A program made the translations under genes and the position numbers. From Azolla caroliniana (lineage: Eukaryota > Polypodiophyta), in contig JBHGNT010000009.1 of assembly GCA_043228905.1 (NCBI GenBank), forward strand, positions 8,866,001 through 8,930,000: 64,000 nucleotides of DNA, in the 5' to 3' direction. This document shows positions 12,885 through 27,480 of the stretch, one piece after another. The stretch's first letter is position 1. The number at the start of each line of letters is the position of its first letter. The notes beneath the pieces are model-generated. The model ran no database searches and was not told the origin of the DNA. It saw nothing but the letters and a program-made list of their open reading frames with translations.

Positions 12885-15800
12885 CTGAATTGATGGGCGG
12901 TGGTGCTGTGGTGGATGATAGCAGGTGGTGCTGATTGAGATGAGTGTTTGATGGTGGTGGTGAGGATATACTGCTGAACAGATTTGAAGGCGGAGGTGGT
13001 GGTGGTGGCGGCGGAGTTGTGGTTAGTGGCGGAGTTGTGTTCATACGGCGGCCGAAGACCTTGATGACTTGGCCGGGCGTGAAGGTGTGGGTGGAGAACC
13101 CCCTCAGCCTCCCCGCCTCGAACACCTCGATCGCATTCCCTGTCAAGCTCTCATCCAGGAACACCAGCTCGTCTGCATTCAGGAAGCTCACGCTCTCCAC
13201 CTTCAATCTCCCTGCAACCGCCGCCAGAGATGGCGGCGGCGGAGATGACGAGGACGATGCTGCTATGTTCCTCACCAATGTGCTGCTGCTGGTGTTGTGC
13301 CCGCCCTGCTCTTGATTCAGCTTGTGGCTCACATTACTGATGCTGTTGCTGTATAAATCCTGTGTGCTCATGCCATGGCTGCTGCTATGGTGATTGGATG
13401 ATATGAGGAGGTGGTTCATCGCAGGATGATCTTGTGGTGGTTGTGGTGGCGGCGGCGTGATTGTAGTTGGTGTGGCGGCGGTTATAGCAGTTGTAGTAGG
13501 GTGGTTTACGTTCATGTAGTAATTGTCTGTCTCTTCTGCCCACAGCTGAACGCTCTCCTCCCACACCATCTTTACTCTTCCCACTCGCTTCATTCTTGAT
13601 GATGACATGAATCCTCCGCTTCCGCCTCCGCCTGCCATCACACGATTCACAATACTGTTATTGTTGGCTTCTTGCGCCGCTGGTGACTGCTCCAAACTCC
13701 CGCCACTGCCGCCGCCGCCGCCGCCTTCCCCTGCTTCTATTAGTAGAGCTGCAATTTCAAAAACACGCCACATACACAGACACAGTCCATCAACCAAAGT
13801 TTCTCGTCCCATCGATCATACACACACACATCCAATCCAATCGGCAGACAGTCTCAGTCAGTCAGTATGAACAACAATAATAATGCACAACCAACCAATT
13901 ATGTTAAGATAATTAATTTATTACATATTCGCAACAAGACAAGACAACAAGAATCACAACCCAAAATATTAGTTAATTACATAAGAATGTTAAAAATTCA
14001 GAACAAGATCTCAGTTCATTAATTTTAGTGCTCCCAAAACCCAAAATAAACCTAGTTGATTAGTCTTCCCAAAACAGTAATTAAGTTATTTAATTAGGGC
14101 TCCCCATAACAAGCAATTAAAATTGATGCCGCAAGGTAAGTACCACGCGCAATGATCACAAAGAAGAAAAAAAATCAGGAGGAAGGAAGATACACACGAC
14201 TATATCAGGTCTTGCATAAGATATTAGAAACCGTCGTAATCAAATAAAATAGAAAATTTAATCAAATTCAAGGAGGACAATGTATAAATGTGTAATGCAT
14301 TACCTAATATTTAATTAAACCTTGCATGTATGCATTAGTTTATACATGGGAAGTACACCAAGTAATGATAGACAGATAGATAAAGAGCATGGAAAATGTT
14401 CCATAGAGGGAAAAAAAAAACAATTGCTGCAGACAGCAAAAACAATACATATATATATATATATATATACATCCATGAAATGCATACAGAATTATTATTA
14501 TATTCGATTCTACAATCAATCACGCTGTGTACTATTACTACTAATCCTACTGCCACAGCTTTGGCTTTAATTCATGGTTTAAGCAAAGTACTGATTCTGC
14601 TCCTTTTATATTATTGTCTATTATATATAACAATTGCATATATATTCATTCATGTGAAAAGTAATTCAATTCCTGTCTCCTAGAGGAGCCATTTTTACCC
14701 CATGGCTTTCTTTTCAGAATCCAAATTTATTACTATTACTTTTTACTTTTAGAGTTGAGGAGGGAGGAGCTGGTCTATGATGATGGGTTTAGGGTGAGAT
14801 TATATAATAAATGAATGGCTTCCTGTCACGACATTCTTCTACAATCTCACCTCCCAATCACATCCTCTGCATACAGGCTAGGCCTATACATACATAGTTT
14901 GTTCTCCTTCCCTCTTCCCTTCTTGGTAAGATATAATGCGAAGCAAATTATTTAAGATCAACGTCAGATCCAATCAAAAGACCTATCTGGTGCCCTGTCA
15001 TTTGTCTAGGGTTTAGTGTTATGTATACTGTTCCTGACTGTTAATTACGGTCATTAGCGTTAGTAATGTTTCCTCCTGATGATGGATTATGGGAAGGGTC
15101 GTCTCTCTCTCACACAGACAAGAAGCGCATGCATTGGGCTTGCATCTCCTTTTAACCCTTTTTCTTCTGCCAAAACACCACAACTTTAATCAGACAAAGA
15201 AGCTCTAAAAACTCAGTCAATTCACCATGAATCTTCCTTCCAAATGCACCCTCATCAAATTAACTCATCTCCCTGCTTCTCTGCTCTTCTGATCCAATCC
15301 GACATGAGGTTAGCAGAGAGCACTTTAATTACATTACCCGTGGTTATGACATTCCTAACGCAAATTTCGACTCAGACATCGATCACTCACCCCGATGAGC
15401 GGCGCCACCACTGCCGAATAATAAGCCTTCCGTTAGGTTCTGTTTCGGACGGCAATGCAGATTAGAGCCGCCGCTATTATAAACTGCCACCATGGCGCCG
15501 CTGCTGCTGCTGCTGCCGCCCATATGGTGATAATCCGACAACGTTATAACACCTGAATTCGCTCCCACATTATGACCCATAACTAATGCCCGGCCGTGAC
15601 CGCCTCCTCGATGACCGCCGCCTCCGATGGATCGTGGCCTGTGGCCCACATATTGGATCATCTCTTCGTACACGTCCTCGTCAAAGGACGCAGGCAACCT
15701 GTGCTGCTTGCGCTCCGCGGAGGAGAGGCAGAAATAGCTCTTCCCCCCCGCCGCCTCCTCTCTCTCCGGCCCTTTCTCCCACTCGTGAACACGCCTGAAA

Positions 15801-17056
15801 TCCCCCAGCATATTGTCCCACTTCGTCGCCGCCGTCTTCATGTCCCGCTGGACGCCCTGCTGCTTCAGGTACTCCGCCACCTCCCAGTCCTTCTCCGCCC
15901 GCGTCTTGGCCTTGTGGGCGGCGGAGCTTTGATCCGCGCCGGCCTCGGCCTTGGAAAAGGAAAGCGCCGCCGGGCCTCCGCTGTACTGGATTCGCCACGC
16001 TTTGGCCAGGGCAAGCATCTCCATCGGCTTCCACACAGGTGACACGAACTTCCCCTTCCTCACGCTGCTCCGCCCACCTCCCTCCGCTGTCGTCGACGAC
16101 GGCTGATCCGCCACCGAAGCCTGCAGCGCTCCTCCAGCGTCGCTACCCATTGCGTGAGACGGCGGTGGATTATTAGGGTTGCTATTGCTCGTGTATGGCA
16201 GCCTGATCGTCGACTGAGATGCAGATTGGGAAACAGAAGGTGAGCCTACAGCACTGGTTTGCGCTCCCCTGCCTCCTCCTCCGCCGCTGCTTGCCGACAT
16301 CCCCTGCATCGTGGCCGTCTTAACTGCAGAGCTTGATGGCGAGGAAGACTGAGAGAAGGAATGAGCGCTAGCTGAGCTGATCGGCCCGGAGGGTGGCGAA
16401 ACAGCTAAGTGTGGCGCATTAGGGTTATATCCTCCGCCAGCTGAAGCTGAGGAGAGGTTAGGGTTAATTATGATATTGGATTGAGGTCCAGCGACCAATT
16501 GAGCTGCGGCGCCGGAGGCGGAGATGGGGAGGGAAGGGATGAGGGGCCACGTAGCTTGCAGAATGTTGACGTACTTGCCTCGCTTTGCAGAAGGAGAGGG
16601 ATGATCAGCCAGGTCGGAGGCGATGGCGGCGGCGGCGGCGGCGGCATTGAGCGGAGGAGCAGGGGCAGAATTAGTGGGCTGCGGAGCTGGAGGTGGTGGT
16701 GGTGGTGGAGGAGGAGGGTTGAGGCTGTAGGTAGAGATTTGGCGGGAGGAGAAGGAAGAAAGCGGGAGGAAAGGATTAGGGTTGGAGATGGTAGAGGTGG
16801 TAGCATGGAGGTGATGAGGATGGGGATGGTGGGTAAGGAATGACGAGATGAGCGTGGGTTGGGCGGAGGAGGAGGAGGAGGAGGAAGGAGGCGGAGGAGG
16901 AGGAGGAGCCGTTGCAGCGCCGCCGGCGGGAGGAGGAGGAGGAGGAGAAGCGGGGCGGTTGATGATGAGTTGAGGAGGAGGATGGTCTATTATGATGTGG
17001 GCGGTGTTGGAAGAAGACGAATTGTCGACGTTGATTTGCTGGACGTCTTCTTCCAT
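12885..17056 (-). CDS. Trihelix-family (Myb/SANT-like) transcription factor, At1g21200/At1g76870-like
   Basis: This is a nuclear DNA-binding protein. Exon 1 is 17056-15391 (555 codons plus one base; donor GTGAGT). Exon 2 is 13748-12885 (acceptor ATTGCAG; donor GTATGT, phase 1). The phase-1 G of exon 1 completes the first codon of exon 2. Residues 1-330 are low complexity (poly-Pro, Ser, Ala and His). The trihelix domain spans about 334-470, with the spaced tryptophans of the fold (W342, W354, W391, W413) and motifs KTRAEKDWEVAEYL, TKWDNMLGDF and KSYFCLS. Exon 2 carries two blocks conserved in this plant subgroup: VKMVWEESVQLWAEE and, further on, SFLNADELVFLDES with VIKVFGRRM. The two blocks are separated by long Pro/Ser/His-rich inserts. 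The predicted protein exceeds 840 residues, much longer than Arabidopsis relatives because of the low-complexity expansions. Intron 1 is 1.64 kb. A third exon must follow 12885 but I could not place it; the 3' end given is the exon 2 donor. The (CGCCAT)n repeat upstream of the start is untranslated in this model. Confidence 0.82.
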
Positions 17057-17345
17057 GGAGAGCAGCGATGGCGATGGCGATGGCGATGGCGATGGCGAGA
17101 ATGATGATGATTACCAACCAAACCAAGGAAGGAAGGAAGGCAGTGGGTAGGAAGTAATAAAGTGGCAGCTGCTCGACGATGGGAGGAGAGGAGGGAAGGA
17201 AAAGGTATGGAGCGGATGGAGGAGGGTTGGATGAATCGAACAAACAATGAATGAATGAATTAGAGAGAGAGAGAGAGAGAGAGATGGGGTTGGAGAGAAC
17301 TTGTTTAATTGAATAGTCGGAGAGCGATTAGAAAAGGAAGACGAG

Positions 17346-17389
<44 letters not shown>

Positions 17390-17404
17390 TGAGTTTATGT
17401 TTGA

Positions 17405-17446
<42 letters not shown>

Positions 17447-17624
17447 ATGGCGGCGGCGATGGTGGTGGTGGTGATGATGGACATGATGATGATGATGATG
17501 GTACGTGAAAAAGGAAATTTTGAAGCAACGCCAATGAGTTGAGTGACAGAGCTCCTTCTCTCAGCATTTCGATCGATCGATCGATGAACCCGGGGGGGGG
17601 GGGGAGTGTGTGTGTGTGTGTGTA

Positions 17625-17667
<43 letters not shown>

Positions 17668-17692
17668 GAGAGAGTGTGTGTGTGTGTGTATG

Positions 17693-17726
<34 letters not shown>

Positions 17727-17912
17727 TGTATAATGTATGTATGTGTACATGCATAGATATGTGCGTATGTATATATATTTTATTTTTGGGAGGGGGAAGG
17801 GGGTTTGCTTGGTTTGAGGTGAGAGGGAGGGAGAGGCAAGAAGGCGAGGAGGAGGCGGCGGCGGCGGCGGCGGTGTCGACGTCGTCTCTGTCGTCGCGTC
17901 TCCCCACACCCC
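17057..17912 (-). promoter_or_regulatory. Microsatellite-rich 5' flank or leader of the trihelix gene
   Basis: From the start codon outward there are (GGCGAT)5-6 at about 17066-17098, (GA)n at 17262-17284, 17351-17390 and 17424-17443, (GT)n at 17405-17422 and 17605-17622, (GACA)n at about 17627-17665, a second (GT)n at 17674-17689, (GATA)n at 17692-17726 and (GGC)n at 17855-17873. GA/CT tracts in plant promoters are bound by BBR/BPC (GAGA-binding) proteins and are common in leaders of regulatory genes. That they regulate this gene is inference. No TATA box is obvious. Confidence 0.55.
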
Positions 17913-20900
17913 CCTAAAGTTTCAGAATATTACCAATTCGAGCCTCAAACCACCCATAACACCCCCGAGTCCTACCCACCACCACCCCAATGGCCCAACC
18001 CAAAACATGTGTCTCAAGAACGGAATATCACTCATACAATACATTCATGTCTCGGTTAGTCTCACGCGACCTTCGTTCCCATTTTATACCGTGAACGGTG
18101 ATTGCCCCCCTTGTTGTCTCATGGGCCAATTTTTGGCCTTAGAAGACGTTAATCTCTCTTTGGTTTGCATGAAAGAAGACCTTACCATTGTTGGCCATTT
18201 AGATCATCTATCCATTTAAGTGCCAAAAACGCTCATAAACTTGTCCATCTCGAGGAAATAAGCATTCCTTCTTAAGCCACTTGAAATCCATTGAACCAAC
18301 CAAAAGTAGACACTTGCCCACCAAATCTAGGTAAAAGTAATGAACATGTTGTTGGGACAAATACTTTCATGAGTGAGCACATCCATAACAATGTGTAAGA
18401 TTTTTTTCGGTTCTCCACGAAAAATGCAATCATTCTATCTCTCTCCTTTGAAGATTCGACACATTAGGGAACACACCTGAATACGCATCTCCATAGGAAT
18501 ACATTTTGCTTACGTGGATGACCCGGCCTCCGTATACTTGTAAGATTGTTTTCCCACCAAGATCGTAGTGTGAGTAAATAATGTCAAAGAACATTTGCAT
18601 GTTCTCAAAACCACGATGAGCGCTTTAGCAACCTTTGTTAATTAGGTTCCTCATTAATGCATGATACAATAGGAACAATATAAATTGTAGCTTACCATAA
18701 TGCAACTCTAACACACAACCAACTAGCTTCCACATATTCATACTTGTCTTCATCATAAGCAGAATTTGGCTAAAATGTTCGAAATCCATGTTTTTGTGTG
18801 GCAAAATTAATGATTTCGAACATGCTAAAGAGAACCTAAAACAAATGTGAGACATACAAACATTGACCGATCCATGTAACAATAAGAATGTGGACTTCAT
18901 TTGTCCATATACTCAACCTCATCAACTTTTAAACATGGTTTGGTTACATTTGTTCACCAACCTATAACCAAAATCCAGTTGTTGCTCATGGATTCATGCA
19001 TTGAACCATCATTTTAATTACTTACGTCGATATGTCTACTCATCTACACTAGTTATAAATGGTCATACGCCCTACATGTCATCCATTATCATTTCGTACT
19101 TTGTCGGGTCACCAACCAACATCCTGACATCCATCCCTTGTGCCTTTCCAAGTGATGAGCACATAAGAATACCAACCTAAACCATTCCATCGACTTTTTT
19201 CTTTCTTTCAAAACAAATTATCCTTCCATTAGTTATAAAGAAAGGTCATAACGGTTACATCATACAAAGTATTTTTTCCCAAGCCCGTCTTCTGTAGACA
19301 ACATCAAGTTCCTGCTTTAAAGTAAAACTTTAGAACATTTTCCTCATGCTTAAATGCCTACAATGTAGTATATTATTGCATGTTAATATGTGTGCAACTT
19401 ACCACAATGATAGTTTGACATATTGGAAATTGTATGTACATGCACGCATCATGTGGATATGTAAGCATATCATTGTCTTCCCCAATAGGAAAAATGAACC
19501 TAAAAAGTGGTATGGGGTCACAATTTTCAAGCACGTTTTGGCCTTCTCTTGGCCATTCCCTAGCTGGTCTACTCACTTTCTCATTTGAGCCATACAACAT
19601 CAATTGTAAGTGTGGATTGACTTGCAAGTAAAAGATAGAACTACAATATGTGTTATAAGCAATCCAAATATTTAGTGATACCTAGTATCAACATAATTTC
19701 AATGTTGAACACCTTGGGTAACCTTCCAGATTAAAGGACGATTAATTGTACAAATTATAGGAAGTTTAACCCAATGTCGCTAAGTGTTCTCCTTGTGTAC
19801 AATGATGTGTCACAACAAAGACGAAATGCTACTAATATTTGCCTTATTTTGTTAATTTCTAAGGCGTAATGAAACATTACACAAACTAATTGCGCGAAAG
19901 CCATAGAAAGGTAATTTCCTCGCAATAAAACTCCTATAAATTTTGCAACGTGTAAGAATCCTCGATATGCACATCGAAGGTTGTTGATACAAACAACATT
20001 GAACCCTTAGAGAAATAAAAACAAGAAACCTCAACTATTGGTAAGTTAGCGATTTTGTATCTTGTGAAATCCTAAAGGTATAGAAATATCATGTCAATCT
20101 TTCATCTTTCTATTTCATTTAGTGTACTTTGCCCAATATTGTTGTTAGTAGTAACATCATAAATTTCTTTGGGTGATGTCTCTTGTAGAAAGTTAAAAAT
20201 AGTTGGAATTCCTAAAAGCCATCAAAATAGACCAAAAGCATTGTTTAGAAGACCAAATCCAAATTTCTTCTATTGCTATTCGTGAAACCAAAATACAATA
20301 TTGTTTCATGACTTTGTTAATACATATGAAGCCCAAAGTGTTTCCCAACCTAGGGAACTAGTATATTGCTGGTTACAATTCCTTGTTTATCATTGTGCAA
20401 GTGACTCGCACATGAAGGGTAATGTTTCTTGCACGTAATCCTAACCTACTTTTTTATCGTTGACCATGCATATTTTATGGGGTAATTGTCTCAGAGTCAA
20501 AGGACAAGGCTCTTACAAAAATCCTCGAGAACCACTTCAGTGGGCATAGTCGAGACTGGAGATTTTGACTTTTGATTTATCGAGTTTTTGTTTCAACTTT
20601 CAACATATGTGAAGAATACATGTTACCCCTCCTATTCAGGATTCTATTATTTGTATTTGTAAAACTCTAACTTTATGGCCTTTGCCAAAAAGTAGACATG
20701 CCCCCCACATGCTTAAACTCAAGTTTAAATACATATTTTGGCCAACCGTTATTTCTCGAAACAAACAAATCGTTCGATTGGTACAATTAGAGAGTTTGTT
20801 ATACTTCATTGTGAGTAATTACACCATAACCGATAACAATATCATGTAATAAAATAACAATGGTGCAATAGGATGCACTATAACTAGCACCAATCATAAA

Positions 20901-22190
20901 TCTAACTAGGTTTCATGCATCGTTGTATATAGCAAATGAAGTCTTTGATTGATTTAGTAGGATGTGGTCTCTCGATGGGGTTTGGACCGCCCTTCAAAAA
21001 TTTGGGGGATAATTTCAGTTGTGACGTTGTAATCCTTTTAATTTGAACTCTATATTTCTTTCCGAAAATGTAATGTGCTGTAAATTTAGATGAGTCTTGT
21101 ATGTTTCACTTTCACCAAATATCTAGTGTCATTTTAAAAGATGGTTATATGAGTACCACTTAGAGATGTTGTAGCACATCTCAAGATTTAACACACTTTG
21201 GGCGTATAAATAACTTCACGAAAACCATCACAAAAGCCCATATCCATGAATTCTAGTTACACTTGTCAAGGGCCAAAATCGTGTGATAATTGGGAGATCA
21301 TTCCCACAATCAAGGCTTTAATGTTGTTGGGGGGCACACAAAATGTTAGCGTGGACAGTACAATAGTTGCATTGTATGTTATGCACCAAGTATATGATGA
21401 GAACTTACAAGGAGACTAGTTGATTTTGCTTGAATGTGAAATGGGTTACAAGTTACAAGTGACATAGCATGATTGAAAGTTCACTCAAACTCCACCATTC
21501 ATTTGGTTGGTGAATTATCGTTGTGATCATATGTACCTAGGTGGCTGTGTTTCATGACTACTTTCAAGAAGGTGGAAGTGCTCCACTTGTGAAGCTCTTG
21601 CTTGGTCTTGTGCATATTAGAGTTCACTTGGAACATTTGATTCATTCTTGATGCTCATGGAATATGGTAGGGCTAAAGGCAAACACGATTGTAGAACAAA
21701 ACTCACTCATGAAGGAGGTCTCTTCTTCATGTGTGGTGGCACTACCAATGGTACTACAAAGACATAGCCCTAATACTATTGTATCATGCATGTATATGTA
21801 TATGTATGTTACATGTATATGTGTGATAGCGCCCTTGCCATTATATTTCATATTAAACAAAAGAAAAAGCTATTAAATAAGAAACTATTATAGTTTATAA
21901 TAATATTATTGAAAATCTAGGGCTGACCATAGAAGCTAGAGGCGGCGCAAGAATTGGTAAGGAAATACACCAAATATTAATATAAATATTTTATATTAAG
22001 AAACATATAAAATACACGAGTTGATTTCTTAAGTTAATCATCGAATTTAATATAATAATAAAATAATAAATTGTTTAATGGGCGCACACCGGAAGCCGTC
22101 ACTCGCGAGAATTAAATAAATAATAAATAAATAAAGCAGCAAATAGAAAAGGCCTTTTCGTGGCTCCGTACGTTAACAAAGATAAAGATC
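17913..22190. other. AT-rich non-coding DNA
   Basis: No gene, terminal repeat or recognisable domain was found. Short ORFs (longest about 90 codons) have no family signature. The texture resembles old, heavily mutated repeat DNA, but no class can be assigned. Confidence 0.5.
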
Positions 22191-22450
22191 CAAATATATA
22201 CATACATACCTACATACATACATACATACATACATATATAGCATAGCCACACACATACACACATACATGGATGCAACACACGCACACAATAAAGATGTAT
22301 TCATACATTCAAAAATGGCCCACTCTTGGCTATGCTAGAATATCCATCCTTTCTTTCCTTCATGATTATTAAATGCCATTTTGCTACTCGAACATGCCAT
22401 CCATTGACCACGATACATATGTACACACACACACACACACACACACATAT
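22191..22450. repeat. CATA and CA microsatellites
   Basis: A (CATA)n tract runs from about 22198 to 22240 and grades into ACACATACAC at 22250-22270. A separate (CA)n tract lies at 22421-22446. These are simple sequence with no coding content. Confidence 0.85.
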
Positions 22451-25400
22451 ATCTCTCGTCACCAATTTGTAGGGAATGAGTTGTAGGCTAAGATGGAGTT
22501 GTACAAAATATCAATTCGTTCTGTGCAAGGAATGAATTATAGGCTAAGATGAAGTTGTGCAAATAAAAAATAATTCTGGAGGCATGTTTTTCCACCCTGA
22601 TAATTTGGTCGAAGCTCAATGATGTTATAATGATTCTCTAGTTAGCATATATGCCACCAACGTAGTTGTTGTCAACTCAAGCGAAATGGGAAATGTCTAG
22701 AATGTCACCACAAAGCATGGTAACATAGGTAGGGTCAATCACATCCCTTTGCACTTTTTCATCCTACTTGTTAAAAGCTCAATGTATTTTTTCCTTCATT
22801 TGCTGTAATTTGTTATGGATCATTCATCAAAACTTGAGGGAACATACAACGTGTACAATTTCTTTAATGTTCACTTGTTTTCATTTACCTTGGTAATATA
22901 GACAAAAGGTTTGTATTTCTTTGTACCTAATCAAGTACCAAGTCGTGTAAAACATTTCCTCAAACATTTGGAATTCCATAACACTTCTTTGAAGCATGTA
23001 CCCTACTAATCAATTGTCTTCTTTTTGAATATTCGGGAGCATTAAGCTATTTAATTAGTCCATGTGGTCATGTCCCTTGGACCAACCAAACCTATGTTAT
23101 AGTCTTATGGACATGACTTTTTGTTGTAGACAACTAATCTTCACAAAGTGCATCCCTTGGCTCTTGAAATAACTATGACACAGGTACATGTTCTCCCTAG
23201 TAAATGATGATAAAGAGGTTGATGGGTTTCATTTCATGCAGCAATGTGGTTTCGAATCCATTTCGTAATAATTCAATTTCTTCTTACGGGATGAACTTCA
23301 AAATTAACAAATCGGATATTAGCATTCTTGTAGGATGTAATGTTGGATTGAATAGTTTTTTGCAATTAAAGGAGTTGTGGGATTTATTAGATCAAATTGT
23401 TGTATGGTCTCTATGGAAAGCGAAGTTTGTGCAGATGTTTCAAGGTAAAATAGTTCATGTTACGAAACTATTGTTGCTGCTTGGTTAGAATTTGTAAGTT
23501 CTTTAAGAGTTGAATATGATAGTATTCCTATACATATAGATTTCGGAATAATATTACAAATAACTTTGGCATTGTAATCCAATTTTTCAGAAGGACGATT
23601 GTAGGATGATCTAGCAATTCTCTCCCCCTTTTTTGGTTGTTTTCCGCTACTTTGGATGCACATAGAGTCAATCATCTCCTTAGCTCACTTAAGGGAAAGA
23701 TATATGGCCCATCATTGACTTTCACATGATGGTTTTGGAAGTCTTTTGGTTTTCTTTTCCATCTAATTTGTATGTGTATCGGATTTGGTTTTTTTTAACT
23801 AATGGAAGGCTATTCTTTTTTGGAAAAATCAAAGATTAAGAATCATTTTGAAGACTTGAATCCAGGTTGTCCAAATGAGCACTGCTAGAAATTTGTTGAT
23901 GGTTTTAAGTTGACGAAATCCCCTACAACTAAACTTTTGTGATCTTATCTTATTTTTGAAGTAGTTTTTTTCTCCTAGAAAAGTTTTGAAATATTGAATT
24001 ACCATACATGGTGAGAGCCACAAGGGCACAATCTTGGTACAATGTTTTGATCAAAATTTGAATGCTTTTTATTAACAATAAATGATGAATAGTAAGAGAG
24101 TGAAGAGACAGAACCTTATAAAGCATGTCTCCGTTGCTCCAATGATTGGTGAGGTCAACTTGTTGTAAGTAATAAAAAAGAACTTTTATCTTGGACATGA
24201 ACGTTCATTCAACAATTTCATTGACGCAATAATCCCTCAAGGTATTTTTTTCACATACTTTTATTATTTTGGCATACCTAAATATTTATGTAACAAAGTG
24301 ATTATAGGTTTTCCATTACATTTTTCTGGTTAAAGCTGCCTTGCAAATGGTAATTATGTTTGGGGAATGTTGTACAAACATGACTCTTGGAAAAAACTCG
24401 CAAGGCAATGCTGTCTACGAAGTATTTGGCACTATTGCAAAAAATCATTTATGTGAACAAACTCATAGTGTTCATGGTCACAATTTAAAAACTATGAAGG
24501 TCTTTTGCAATAAATCCAACATCAAACCATTTGTTTGATCCATGACCCTAATGAATAGAAGGGCAACAAAATGTACCACCACAACATTGTGTTTAATCTA
24601 AATAGGTACGTAAAATTCGTGTTCGTCTAGCATAACATTCGTTTTCCTACGTTGGAAAACGAATGTGAATGTTCTTCAAACATTCTTGTGTTTTTTTTTT
24701 GTTTTCCCCCCACTTTCTTAATGTTTTTTTCCATTTTTTAGGCTTATTTACCTCATAATAAACTATAAATATTTAATCCAAAAGTATGCTATTTATCATT
24801 CTTTGAGGGTGTTTTTCTTACGCAAATGATTGAAACATTCATGAATGCGAATGCGAATGCACGTATGGTACGCATGGTTCATACTATGCTAGATACTATG
24901 TACCAACTTAATAATTTGTGGGGGCACCTAATGTATAATGAGCCAATGCTTCCACGTTGTGCCTTCATACATAAATTTGGGTTAGACTATTATCTTCACG
25001 CATTGTCATATTTTCAGTTGTTGCTCCTCTTTGTTCCAATGTTTGTCAAACTCATTGAGCTCCGAAAACATTGAACTACAAAAAGGAAACACTGGTGTCA
25101 AAGCATTCTTTGGGAACCACATCCTGTTCTTCCTAGATGGATGATTTGCCCCGTTTGATGCCGTCGTGTGAAAGTTGTTTTTATGATTGAGGAATTCAAT
25201 TGATTTTAAGTAATCCATCTTTACGTGGCACAACATGAAAGGTGCTATGAAAAACACGTAACCAACCAAATTACGTGAAATGGATAAATCAATATGGTTA
25301 GGGCATTCTTTAGAACTTACTCCAGGAAGATTCTTCCTGAGCTGCGATTGCAGTTTCTTCTTTCTATTGCTTTTTTGGTGAAAAGACAAGCAAGTTTTTC

Positions 25401-27145
25401 CCGGCTTAACTGAAAAGCCATATTCCTCTCTGCAAACTCTAGGAGAGAGTGGACTTCAAGAACATCACAAAGTGGGTCAACAAGGAGGAATGGAGGTGGA
25501 AAATTGTTTTAATTTGTTATCGAACCACCTTCAAACTCATCTTCCAATTACAACTCCATTGACTAATGCCATTATCATTTCATCCTTTCCTATCATGCCC
25601 ATGTAATTGCTATTGTCCTTTGTAATGTGATATGTTGTAAAAAAATAGCTCTAAATCTACGGTCATATGACGTTAGGTAATAGATAACATATACAAATCT
25701 ATGATATGATGTTAACTTCTAAAATAGAACTTGATCTCATATTTTATTGTAGTATATGTTCAATTACTTGTGTACACAGATGCAAACATGTGGGTATATA
25801 TATTATGATAAAATATGTATGTAGATATCTATCTAGTTTCATATCCAATATTGATGAGAGAGGGAGAGACACACCCACACACATTGCATGTGACAAAATA
25901 ATGTACCATATGAAGTCAAATATATTATCATAGTAATAAGAGAAGTTTTTAATGTGTAATTTACTACTTTCCCTCATATAGGGAGTCTAGTATATACAAG
26001 GAGTTGGTACATTCTGAAATAAACTTTGGCATGATTAGTAAGCATATAAAAGCTAACTATGAGGCTACCAACAATGGGGAGCATACTTGGACCTAAACGT
26101 GACAAGAAAGGGTGTAGATGTACTAATATTTCGGATATCGTGCATACTTGCAAAGTTGCTTTTGTCTTGAGAACAAAATTCTGATATGTGGACAGCGAAA
26201 GTCGGGCCCAAGGAGTCTTAGCCTATAGACCCTTTTTACTCTATCTAAATGACATTCTCTAGGGAGAGTTAAGGTCATAGGAATCCTTGGGGCCAAGTAT
26301 ATGTAGAATCTAGATCAAGCAATTGCATGTGTGCTCTTTTTGGGGTATCACAAACTCTCATAAATGTATTTTGTCAACCACTGCTCATGCAAGCACAAAC
26401 CAAATGGGTTGGTACTATGTAGAGGGTGTAACTGGCATGGTATGTCCATGAGCTAGGGAATGAGTTGGAAATGGAATCCACTTTTAAGGCTCGATACAGT
26501 TGTTGCATACATATGGATATATGCATGTTGTATTAACGTACACATAGATACATTTCTAGTCAACACACGACTTGAAAATACTTCAATTTTAGAAGCATAA
26601 TGTGTTGTATTTGGGATGGCATAATGCATTGTGTTTGAGATGGCATAACCCATCTCCCCCATGTACACACATAAACATGTGATTAGGTGGGGCAACTCAC
26701 TTTTCAAGGGGGTAACCTATATTGCCACATTTCTAGTGCACAACATTTGAATGCTTATATATTTGATGCAAATTTCAAGGAACCAATGAGCTTATGGTAC
26801 ATTTCACAAAGCTTATTGACAATATAATGATACATTCCACGTTATTATGTTAATAGGTGAAAATAGAATTGCCAATAATGGTCTAATTGTCAAGTTTGTG
26901 ATTAATAATGAATCCCATGCCTCTCCCAATTAATGTCCACATCTCCTTTGTCCATAGATTATCCTTGTTGTTCATGAGTAGTATGTTCATATCCTTGGGT
27001 TTGGTCATTAGTGGTGCATGGCTTGTTGGGAGGCATCATTTTCTATTAGGAGCATTCAAAAGTGTACGACGAATGTTTGATTGCTATAGAGGCTTTGCAT
27101 GATTCACAACCACAACGATCTCTCGCAATGGCCACTCGCCCCTCA
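22451..27145. other. AT-rich non-coding DNA
   Basis: Nothing recognisable is present on either strand. ORFs are short and lack domains. I see no long terminal repeats, no target-site duplications and no tRNA-like module in this stretch. Confidence 0.5.
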
Positions 27146-27254
27146 TTAAAACACTATATTCAAATATACAAAGGGAGGAACACCCACATAGGCGCATGCA
27201 CCAAATACACAACATAAATACACGCGTACACATATGACATACAGCCATACAATA

Positions 27255-27480
27255 CACCGCATATTACATAGATACATACATAGATACATGCATACATGCA
27301 TACATACATGCATACATACATGCATACATACATGCATACATACATGCATACATACATACATACATGCATACATACATGCATACATACATGCATACATACA
27401 TACATACATTCATACATACATACATACATGCATACATACATAGATACATGCATACATACATAGATACATGCATACATTCC
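27255..27480. repeat. Compound (CATA)n / CATG microsatellite, about 220 bp
   Basis: The tract is built from CATACATACATG-type 12-bp units with occasional CATAGATACATG variants. Both strands stay open in several frames because the units contain no stops, which produces spurious Met/Tyr/Cys- or His/Thr/Ile-rich ORFs. It probably arose by slippage. Confidence 0.9.

Noticed and set aside
15586-16843. Plus-strand and alternate minus ORFs over trihelix exon 1
   Set aside because: GC-rich shadow frames; the minus frame carrying the trihelix motifs is the supported one.
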